Source of the DNA: an uncultured Saprospiraceae bacterium | GTDB taxonomy: Bacteria > Bacteroidota > Bacteroidia > Chitinophagales > Saprospiraceae | NCBI GenBank assembly: GCA_937959275.1 | Contig: CALGLU010000120.1 | Coordinates: 1-46,728, forward strand | DNA length: 46,728 nucleotides | Direction: 5' to 3' | In this document: piece after piece, positions 9,101-15,292 of the stretch | How positions within the stretch are numbered: position 1 is the first letter of the stretch | Layout: the number at the start of each line of letters is the position of its first letter | The notes under the pieces: model-generated | The model's input: only the letters and a program-made list of their open reading frames with translations | What the model was told of the DNA's origin: nothing | The model's database searches: none | Made by a program: the position numbers and the translations under genes

Positions 9101-9111
9101 TACTTAACTAA
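6103..9111 (+). CDS. TPR-CHAT protease (caspase-like, HetF-associated family)
   Basis: A 1002-aa protein. Residues 1-27 contain a hydrophobic stretch (IFCISLLIILTSG) that may be a Sec signal, which would put it in the periplasm; the acidic MEDS start makes this uncertain. Residues 40-470 are helical TPR repeats (AYEALGVFQSKAGDLDGSMN; GRAYTYAQEYDKALKAFDDG). About 500-600 is a charged helical linker. About 620-985 is a CHAT domain, a clan CD cysteine peptidase, with the dyad in HFAGHA (H849) and LSACNTG (C893), followed by GDGVLSLSRAFKYAGCSSVV and the terminal HPFYWSGM block. Both catalytic residues are present, so it should be active. CHAT proteases are known from separase relatives and Craspase, where a TPR-CHAT enzyme cleaves an ECF-sigma inhibitor. 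Here it is divergent from an ECF sigma/anti-sigma pair and carries that locus's promoter element. The target is unknown. Confidence 0.88.
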   Translation: MEDSIKIFCISLLIILTSGKAKIAFCSTPVKKDVVLTNCSKTFIDLEDKLNFASSLSLRSKVNEAIRIYNSFDSILDDAQLPIREKVILANRVSQGYIDNFKYRLGLDFAKKYLNIAIPKLDAFDFELGKAYEALGVFQSKAGDLDGSMNNLTQALSILKFYSGQHSIYFHLGMNYLHAQNFIESTNAFNVSIANINVEDLSILNLRTQFKIQFQFIDALILSGDFGKAEQTLKKVQYLANMINEPFYNFLVNYKSAAYYLNTGNRKKARTYLDIGVPDHPHTSVFKAGFYFYKGIIELGYKNYNTSAEFFQESINTSLSNGEEFFKFGNNYLWMGRAYTYAQEYDKALKAFDDGLCLFENTGAKFNSIRADLKNVKGELYLEQGKLIKAKHCFLSALSLDGDRTEGKMTNVLDVALVHLEHFKNNQNEAEVDSIIFYMDLNDKLLDQMRSEHRYFEDQGAVEYIANEIYSENLEILEYLYDYRIKTELIDKIFKYMEGIKSYSFKQELKEQEGLHTYGVPKLLIENLNSVKSEVKHLQEEIYENGKDSTSLMDQDKYQIAYNEKLLKLELLKTQYNTILQNIETEYPSYFNFKYNHTALTISDIQDVLSPNEALVEYFIDDHAIFIIAIKQDTIHYFNKEKPVDWDVTITEYLNSAGDSDYQHQDSTAVTFSKFSNSAHKIFNMVLVDVINELEDDVKYLTIIPDEKLHFIQFDNLLTEPANPNEVYRDLSYLINDFTISRAPSAYMFSTLKKRKRTHYEYKYVGFAPKYKSENIAIVDSLESDRRDRLEYYNDLVTRGTLVDLPSARESVRFIASLLGGISFVGPQATREMFLERSSEGNILHFAGHAINDDQNPKYSQLLFSQTDADFELYASDIYDIGLDLDLAVLSACNTGNGKLKRFGDGVLSLSRAFKYAGCSSVVMSLWSIPDIQTAQLDNSFFENIKRGERIDDALRDSKLAFLKSATFKTSHPFYWSGMTASGKMEPIQKTSLWTKFINLLN

Positions 9112-9495
9112 ATATGTTATTTATTATTTTATTTCCGGCCACCAACGAGTAGGTGTTTTATTGAGTTGCGCATCATAGTGTTGTTTGTAGTTATTAATAT
9201 GTATTTATTTTCCAAATATATTTAGATAATTGCTCATTGTGTTAATCAATGTGCAATTCCGAGTTTAATCAGTTAAGCAGTACGCTATACATTTAATATT
9301 TATTCTCCCTTGATTAATATTGACCAAGGATCAACGACTATTTTACTTGTGATAGAATAACAAACTACTCCATTTTGATTAATGTAATTGAGTTAAAATT
9401 TTAAATAAAATAATCTTCTGGTTTTGTTTACCATTTTATGATACCAGTACATAGGTTCTTGAATGCTTATATCAATTAAATTATAACAAATTATA
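9112..9495 (+). other. AT-rich intergenic region before the coiled-coil protein
   Basis: No open frame of note on either strand. A weak hairpin (CACC/GGTG around 9142-9156, followed by TTTTATT) could end the CHAT transcript. The 3' part holds copy 4 of the ECF promoter element. Nothing else is recognisable. Confidence 0.4.
9424..9453 (+). promoter_or_regulatory. ECF-type promoter element, copy 4
   Basis: TTGTTTACC (9424-9432), 18 nt, ATA (9451-9453, within TACATA). The match to copy 1 extends into the spacer (ATTTTA next to the -35-like box). The start codon at 9496 is 42 nt downstream. Confidence 0.75.
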
Positions 9496-10623
9496 ATGAA
9501 TATTAAACCATTACTTTATGTATTGATTTGCCTTAGCTTTTCTTATATGGCAGAGGCTCAAACTGTGATAAATGATTACTATAGTGTAAAATCAGGAAGC
9601 GGGAAAGGAATTAAATTTTGGAATCAAGATCTCTATAAAATACACATGGGCGTTGCTTCAGAAAATAAGTATGGACCAGTTACCAGCTACAGTATTAAAA
9701 TGAATATGAGTAACCATAGTACCCGAGGTTGGGTATGGGGAGTTAGTGGTAAAACACCAGTGACAGCCTTAAATACCCAAGGGAATTTTCAGACAAAAGG
9801 CTGGGTTAAAAGTATGAACCGAAGCTATTATTTTGGTGATAATCAATCATTGGTTGGTGATAATATATCTATACTTTCTTACAGAAGTAACCATAGTACA
9901 AGTACACAGTTTATAATGAGAGACAAGGAAAATACAATATATGGTAGATTATATGGTAGTGGCAATGGTGTTAATTTTGGACTACTTGATGGAGATGGTC
10001 ATTGGTCCTATTTAGCATCTAAAGATAACTATACGGCTTTCCGTATTAATAATAGTGAAAAGGTGAGGTTTCAATCCAGTGGTTTGGTTAAAATAAATAC
10101 GACTAGAGATGCATCCAGTGCTGTAGGTTCTGGAGCTCTTGAGATAGCTGGGAAATTGAGATTAGATGGGAATGAGATTATTACGAATGCAAATGCAGCC
10201 CTATATATTAATCACGACAACAACGGTAATGTGGTGATTGATAACGGAACATTAAAAGTAATAGCTGCATCTAATAAAATCACTATGGGGAATGTTAATA
10301 GTAGCCCAAGTGGTTATAAATTATTTGTGGAGAAAGGAATTTTATCTGAAAAAGTCAGGGTGGCTGTTAAAAATAGCTCTGATTGGGCTGACTTTGTTTT
10401 TGAAGATGAACATAAACTACTCCCAATTGATGAGTTAGAAGACTATGTTACTGAAAAGAAGCACTTGCCTAATGTGCCATCTGCTGAAGAAATGGTTATT
10501 GGTGGCCTAGATGTCGCAACCATGGATGCTAAATTATTAGAGAAAATTGAAGAAGCTCACTTGTATATAATTGAGCTTCATAATGAAATTGAAGAACTAA
10601 AGAAGTTAATTAGTGATAAGTAA
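9496..10623 (+). CDS. Secreted tail-fibre-like protein with C-terminal coiled coil
   Basis: A 375-aa protein with a Sec signal (cleavage after MAEA, before Q). The middle consists of short beta-rich repeats (SYRSNHSTSTQF; SKDNYTAFRINNSEKVRF), as in fibre proteins that present expected features of a trimeric rod. The C-terminus from about 295 is a recurrent Bacteroidota tail: WADFVFEDEHKLLPIDELE, KKHLPNVPSAEEM, then a heptad helix (KLLEKIEEAHLYIIELHNEI). Similar tails end proteins annotated as tail-fibre or endosialidase-chaperone-like; here it most likely trimerises the rod. The intramolecular-chaperone autoprotease residues of S74 are not evident. It has its own ECF promoter copy, so it is an exported product of the regulon. 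Not a phage gene: no other phage gene is present. Function unknown. Confidence 0.7.
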   Translation: MNIKPLLYVLICLSFSYMAEAQTVINDYYSVKSGSGKGIKFWNQDLYKIHMGVASENKYGPVTSYSIKMNMSNHSTRGWVWGVSGKTPVTALNTQGNFQTKGWVKSMNRSYYFGDNQSLVGDNISILSYRSNHSTSTQFIMRDKENTIYGRLYGSGNGVNFGLLDGDGHWSYLASKDNYTAFRINNSEKVRFQSSGLVKINTTRDASSAVGSGALEIAGKLRLDGNEIITNANAALYINHDNNGNVVIDNGTLKVIAASNKITMGNVNSSPSGYKLFVEKGILSEKVRVAVKNSSDWADFVFEDEHKLLPIDELEDYVTEKKHLPNVPSAEEMVIGGLDVATMDAKLLEKIEEAHLYIIELHNEIEELKKLISDK

Positions 10624-10946
10624 TCGTCGTTTTGATTGCTTTTAGAAACTACCATTTGAAGTTCGAATTTCAAAAGAGTGTGTTGTCTACAGTGCAGTAT
10701 TATTTCTAATGGATAGAGATGGGTTTACATGGAAAGGAAATTGTGATCAAACTCTTGGAATTTATGGATTTACAATCCGGCCAAAGAAGTATATGATTAA
10801 AATTTTTACTCAGAATACCTGACCAGTGCTGCGAATTGGTTTAGCTCCATTTGAATAGTCAATTTGAATAGTCAATAATTGAGGTGACTATTTCAATGTT
10901 TATTTAAGTATCGTATTTACAAGAAAGTATTACAATTTAATATAAA
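10624..10946 (+). other. Intergenic region with a palindrome, a 37-codon frame and a repeat-hairpin
   Basis: Contains (a) a 20-nt near-perfect palindrome centred on TTCGAA at 10655-10674; (b) a short ATG frame, 10709-10822, 37 codons, with no recognisable product and weak coding evidence; (c) a tandem 13-bp duplication TTTGAATAGTCAA at 10850-10862 and 10863-10875, whose second copy can pair with TGACTATTTCAA at 10885-10896. It lacks TTGTTTACC. Confidence 0.4.
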
Positions 10947-13574
10947 ATGATTATGAAAATTAAAATCGGTCTTTTTCTTATTCTTCTTTTCCAAGTGAAC
11001 TATTCTTATTCACAAGATGCGTGTGATAATGCAAGAGAATTTGTTGCCAATTTAAAAGTTGAAGTAGAAGGTGGAAAAACAAAGACATTTGAGGTCTATG
11101 TACATGGAAATGATGTCTTAATGGGTGGAGATATAGTCATTGGTAAATATGACGAATTATTTAATGAAAAGAAAGGCCTTGTAAGTAGAGGACGCACTGA
11201 CCCTACTTCATCAACTCTATGGATAAATGGTAATGTACCTTATATTTTAGATGGTAATATTTCCAGTCAAAAACGGAATGAGATTTTAGAAGCTATGAAT
11301 CATATTGAGTCGCAGACTAATGTTTGCTTCAAAAATAAAGAAGCAGATAATAGTGACTATGTCAGAATCCGAATTTGTAATCGTAATTCTACTTTTCCCG
11401 GTAGGGTAGGTGGAGAACAAGTGTTGAAAATTACGGCAAGCTCAGATGTTCCTACGATCATTCATGAATTATTGCATGTTGTGGGTTTATTACATGAACA
11501 TGAAAGACCAGATTACGAAGAATTTCTTAATGTGCATTCTGACCAAGTTGGTGATTGGTGTTTTACAGTAAACCCAATTTATGATTACGAGTATGTCGGA
11601 TCATATGATTACTATTCCATTATGCATTACCTACCATTTCAGTGTGGTGGTGGTTCGGATCCTAATAATCCTCCATTTTCGCCGAAACAAGATTTAGGGG
11701 ATTATCTTATTGGTTCCACAGATGTGATGAGTCCAGGTGACGTAGCAAGTGTTAATTCCCTATATCCTGATCCATGTCACCCGCAAGTTGAAGCTCCTAT
11801 TCCCAATTTTGTGTGTAGGGGATGTGAAGTGGATCTCTCCCCAGTTTGTAGTTCATTAAATGTGACATCCAACTCGAATTCAATTACGATTAATCAGTTT
11901 GTTATTGAAAACTTACAAAGTGCTGATGCAGTGAATTTTAGTGTCGGGTATTACCTGTCAACAACAAATAACTTAAGTAGCGGCACACCGATTGGGTTTC
12001 AAAACATAGATATGATTTCTGGAAATAGCGGCTATTATATTGATGATATTTCGTTTCCGATTCCCTCCTCAATATCTGCGAATTATTATTATGTCATTGC
12101 TGTAGTTGATTTACCAAATAGTACAGGTGATATAAATATGAATAATAATGTTTGCTATGGATATGGACCAATTTATGTTGGAGGTACAGTCTCGTGCAAT
12201 GATGGCATACAAAATCAGGGTGAATTTGGAGTGGATTGTGGCGGACCTTGTAGTGCTTGTTCTCCTCAAGTCAATTTGGTTTCGCAAACTTGCGCAGTGC
12301 CTCTTGCAAATAATAATCAGCTAGATATATTATATGATATTACTAATTTTGGGAGTTCGGCAAGTGGTGCATTTAATGTCTCTTTTTATGCTTACAAACG
12401 CTTTGATCCGAATCCTACAGCTTTGAATATTAATACGACGCATTCGATTCCTGGGAATACGTCTCGGAATTTTAGAAAGACCTTGGACCTATCGGCTGTA
12501 ATGACTTCTGTTGGCTTAGGCGCAGGTGACTATAAGATTGGAATGTGGATTGATGACTTTCAAGCTATTCAAGAAACAAGCGAGAATGATAATTGGTGTT
12601 CATTAAATAATTATTTCACCTATGTTACACATAATTTGGCCCACTCAGAATCTTGTCTTAACTCCTATGTGAGTGGTGAATATTTAAATGTGGTATTTGA
12701 TGTAGTGAATGAAGGGAATACAAGTACTGGCATTGTGAATTATCAATGTTATATTTCTGATGTCTCCAATGGGAATACATATCCAATCGGTGATACCTAT
12801 AGTATTTTCAATATAGCTGCTAACAGTCTATACTCAGAACATATTTCATATCACCTTGAAACGGAAATGTCTGCACACGGTTTATTCCCTGGTGAATATG
12901 CTGTGGGGATATTTATAGACAATTCCGGTATCATTCAAGAAAGTAATGAAAATGATAATTTTTGTATAGGAAGTTCTTCGTTTAATTATGCTGGTGGATG
13001 TAGTATGCTTGATGGATATGTCGAGGGTGCTTTTTCAGGCCAAGCTGAATTTAGTGCTGCTAATTATATTAAGTCTCCCAATATTGGGAATCAATGTATA
13101 ATAGCGAATGGAGGTCAAGTGGTGATGCAGGCAGGAGGCTCTGTTGATTTATTACCTGGTTTTGTTGCAGACCTTGGCAGTAGTTTTACAGCAGTCATTG
13201 ATGACTGTGCCAATAGTAATTTAATAGATGATGTAGTAGAAGTAAGGGAGACGATGCAGTTAAATACCATGCAGGAACTTGATGGACAATCTGTTGAAAA
13301 ATCAAAATTAGCTTTAAAAGATTTTAAAATTGCACCAAATCCTTTTGTAGATAAAACGATCATATCCTATGATTTACAAGAGTCAGAAAATGTGACTGTC
13401 TTTGTATCTGAAATCAATGGTAGGATTATTCAAGTATTGTTGGATAAAGCTCATCAAGAAGCTGGGCATTATGATTTGGATTATCAAAATGAAGCATTGT
13501 CAAATGGAAGCTATGTAGTGACTATCCAATATTCCGGTGGTTTGACATCCAAGAAAATGGTTGTCCTTAAATAA
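10947..13574 (+). CDS. Astacin-family zinc metallopeptidase exported by T9SS
   Basis: An 875-aa protein. Sec signal ends near NYSYSQ. The catalytic domain (about 30-275) has the astacin signature HELLHVVGLLHEHERPD with H173, E174, H177, H183 and the extra E/R of astacins, plus Met-turn SIMHY (M226) with the fifth-ligand Tyr. Residues about 290-680 hold three CARDB/Ig-like repeats; the second and third contain the recurrent GxYKIGMWID/GEYAVGIFID ending. A 3-coathanger stack domain follows (about 690-765, LLPGFVADLGSSFTAVIDDC). Residues 793-875 are a T9SS type A sorting domain (FKIAPNPFVDKTIISYDL; NGSYVVTI; terminal KKMVVLK). So it crosses the outer membrane by the gliding/PorSS system and is surface-attached or released. 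No exact ECF motif precedes it; the only similar string (GTATTTACA-N18-ATA) ends within 5 nt of the ATG and is weak. Confidence 0.9.
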   Translation: MIMKIKIGLFLILLFQVNYSYSQDACDNAREFVANLKVEVEGGKTKTFEVYVHGNDVLMGGDIVIGKYDELFNEKKGLVSRGRTDPTSSTLWINGNVPYILDGNISSQKRNEILEAMNHIESQTNVCFKNKEADNSDYVRIRICNRNSTFPGRVGGEQVLKITASSDVPTIIHELLHVVGLLHEHERPDYEEFLNVHSDQVGDWCFTVNPIYDYEYVGSYDYYSIMHYLPFQCGGGSDPNNPPFSPKQDLGDYLIGSTDVMSPGDVASVNSLYPDPCHPQVEAPIPNFVCRGCEVDLSPVCSSLNVTSNSNSITINQFVIENLQSADAVNFSVGYYLSTTNNLSSGTPIGFQNIDMISGNSGYYIDDISFPIPSSISANYYYVIAVVDLPNSTGDINMNNNVCYGYGPIYVGGTVSCNDGIQNQGEFGVDCGGPCSACSPQVNLVSQTCAVPLANNNQLDILYDITNFGSSASGAFNVSFYAYKRFDPNPTALNINTTHSIPGNTSRNFRKTLDLSAVMTSVGLGAGDYKIGMWIDDFQAIQETSENDNWCSLNNYFTYVTHNLAHSESCLNSYVSGEYLNVVFDVVNEGNTSTGIVNYQCYISDVSNGNTYPIGDTYSIFNIAANSLYSEHISYHLETEMSAHGLFPGEYAVGIFIDNSGIIQESNENDNFCIGSSSFNYAGGCSMLDGYVEGAFSGQAEFSAANYIKSPNIGNQCIIANGGQVVMQAGGSVDLLPGFVADLGSSFTAVIDDCANSNLIDDVVEVRETMQLNTMQELDGQSVEKSKLALKDFKIAPNPFVDKTIISYDLQESENVTVFVSEINGRIIQVLLDKAHQEAGHYDLDYQNEALSNGSYVVTIQYSGGLTSKKMVVLK

Positions 13575-13875
13575 GATGATAGATAAGAGTTACTCGTTTA
13601 GCCTTTTACAAGCTAATTTGAATAATATTTTTATTGTGTGTTTACACTGTAAAGTCTGTAATGCATGTATTGTTAAACTTAAAATTTAATGTATGAACTA
13701 AAACAAAAGAGAATGGAAATGATCTCATGTACAGAAACTATACGAGATCAAGCTTTAGCTTTTAGCTTAGTGAAAAGTAAAATCAAAATTAAAGGGAGTA
13801 AACCGAATATCCTGGAAAGATACATATCGGCCTACTCCATATTAAAATTAATTAATAATCTAAATTAGTGAAATT
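13575..13875 (+). other. Intergenic region with a half-matching promoter motif
   Basis: GTGTTTACA at 13638-13646 resembles the first half of the ECF element (7 of 9) but ATA is not at the required spacing (ATG, with CAT one base off). Thirty-odd bases later a short ORF begins (see 13689-13868). No terminator is visible after the astacin gene. Confidence 0.3.
13689..13868 (+). CDS. Small ORF, 59 aa, unknown
   Basis: ATG to TAG, 59 codons, basic (MYELKQKRMEMISC..., pI clearly high), no signal peptide or TM segment. It ends 7 nt before the Cys-rich lipoprotein start, an operon-like spacing, and begins after the half-match promoter motif at 13638. No family is recognised and codon bias in so short a frame proves little. 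It may be a real leader/small protein or chance. Confidence 0.3.
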   Translation: MYELKQKRMEMISCTETIRDQALAFSLVKSKIKIKGSKPNILERYISAYSILKLINNLN

Positions 13876-15021
13876 ATGTCAACTTATAAATTTAAGAATA
13901 TTATATGTTCTTTATTACCTAGTATTTTGGTCTTAGGGCTACTTCTTTCTTCATGCCAACAAGATGCAAATGAATTTACAGAAACTTCTTTCGCTCAAAA
14001 TCCAGATAGCGTTGAAGATAAACTTTTAAATTCAGATGAGATCTTAAATTTCGATTCATCTACAAATGGAGTATTAGAAACGGATTATATACAGAACGTT
14101 TTTTCCGAAACTGGAAATGATGGGGAAATTATTGTTTCAATGTATAAAATACCATTACAAATGACTAGTGGGCAAGAGTCGAAAAATCTTTATGCATTAT
14201 ATGAGAAGGATTCTGATGAGTTTCAATTTGCTATTTATAATGTCAAGTTAGATGATGGGCTTTATGCTAAGATTCTTGATAATAATGAATTGGATTTTCA
14301 ATCATTAACAAAAGAAGAATTCGCGAATTTAGGAATTGCCTACACAGCAGAGGAAACGATGTATAATCTCAGTGGTGAGATTGTTGCAAAAGTAAGTTAC
14401 AAGGAAAATGAAAAGACGATGGACAATGACTATGCCGAAAGCAGAGGTTTTTTAGAAGTCTATTGTATGATGGTATGTGTTATTGATAAAATGGGATTTT
14501 GGGATAAAATTGTTTGCGGAGCTGCTATAGCTGCGTGTTGGGCCTCTTTAGGTTTAACCTGTGTAGCCTCTGTAGCGTCATGTGGTAGTGGGAATACTGA
14601 TTCTTATAATGATTGTTATAATAATCATTGTTATGTTGAAGTAGCACCACAATGTAATGCTAACCCACCTGATTTGGTATGGACGGGAGCCTTGGCATCC
14701 ACTTATACTGATTTACAATGGTCGGCTGTATCAGGGGCAATATCGTATACTCTTGTTTATTGGAATGGTAGTGGTTGGACAAACTTTCATACAACAACTG
14801 CAACTTCCAGTAGGGTATCACTTAGCCCAAATTCATCTTACTACTTAGGTGTTAAAACTAATTGTCCAGGCAGATCTAGCAGTGTTAATTGGACATGGGT
14901 ACAAACTTTAAGTGGCAAAGTTACTAATGTTAAAACCAATATGGACCTTGACAATTTAAATATTGAAAAGGCTAAAGATGTTCCTTTATCAACGACTATA
15001 AAACCTACTAAAGATTCTTAA
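13876..15021 (+). CDS. Lipoprotein with a cysteine-rich hydrophobic segment and an FN3-like domain
   Basis: A 381-aa protein. Lipoprotein signal ends LLLSSC (C27). Residues 30-190 are acidic with no known domain. Residues 197-260 contain nine cysteines (197, 201, 214, 221, 229, 236, 247, 252, 260) in an Ala/Gly-rich, partly hydrophobic run (VCGAAIAACWASLGLTCVAS), suggesting a disulfide-knotted module. Residues about 262-345 look like a fibronectin type III fold (LQWSAVSGAISYTLVYW; YYLGVKTNC). The layout (about 190 residues, then a Cys/Gly/Ala-rich piece) recalls halocin-C8-type precursors, but a second domain follows and I see no export-processing site, so this is only a resemblance. It follows the small ORF by 7 nt and ends before a strong terminator. 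Function unknown. Confidence 0.65.
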   Translation: MSTYKFKNIICSLLPSILVLGLLLSSCQQDANEFTETSFAQNPDSVEDKLLNSDEILNFDSSTNGVLETDYIQNVFSETGNDGEIIVSMYKIPLQMTSGQESKNLYALYEKDSDEFQFAIYNVKLDDGLYAKILDNNELDFQSLTKEEFANLGIAYTAEETMYNLSGEIVAKVSYKENEKTMDNDYAESRGFLEVYCMMVCVIDKMGFWDKIVCGAAIAACWASLGLTCVASVASCGSGNTDSYNDCYNNHCYVEVAPQCNANPPDLVWTGALASTYTDLQWSAVSGAISYTLVYWNGSGWTNFHTTTATSSRVSLSPNSSYYLGVKTNCPGRSSSVNWTWVQTLSGKVTNVKTNMDLDNLNIEKAKDVPLSTTIKPTKDS

Positions 15022-15067
15022 GAATTTGTAAAACAGTCAAAGGGACTTTGTAAAACTGATATTGTAT

Positions 15068-15096
15068 AGCCTCATTCTATTCGAGTGAGGCTTTTT
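15068..15096 (+). terminator. Terminator closing the 3.3-15 kb accessory block
   Basis: AGCCTCATTC (15068-15077) pairs with GAGTGAGGCT (15083-15092), ten pairs including one G-U, five-base loop, then a T run. Confidence 0.88.
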
Positions 15097-15292
15097 ATCT
15101 CTCCTCTAGATAATTTATAGTTTATTCAGTTTCAAGATATTTTGATGATTCAATCTATTTTGAGGATAATATATCGTTGTGTGTTACAATCTAAAATTTG
15201 GCATTCTGTATCATTAACGCAAAAATATTCCTATAAACCCACATAAAAACATATCTTTCTAATGTAAACGTCACATAAAAGAAAGATGTGCT

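Noticed and set aside
4551-9111. Type III-E CRISPR (Craspase) locus
   Set aside because: No gRAMP/Cas7-11, no cas1/cas2 and no repeat-spacer array in the window; only the TPR-CHAT and sigma parallel holds.
9496-10623. Prophage tail-fibre gene
   Set aside because: No structural, replication or integrase genes around it, and it carries a Sec signal peptide.
10709-10822. 37-codon ORF between the fibre-like and astacin genes
   Set aside because: Short, no family, no start signal; mentioned only in the intergenic description.
10922-10946. Weak ECF-like element GTATTTACA-N18-ATA before the astacin gene
   Set aside because: Only 6 of 9 positions match, and it ends 5 nt from the ATG in very AT-rich DNA; not counted as a copy.
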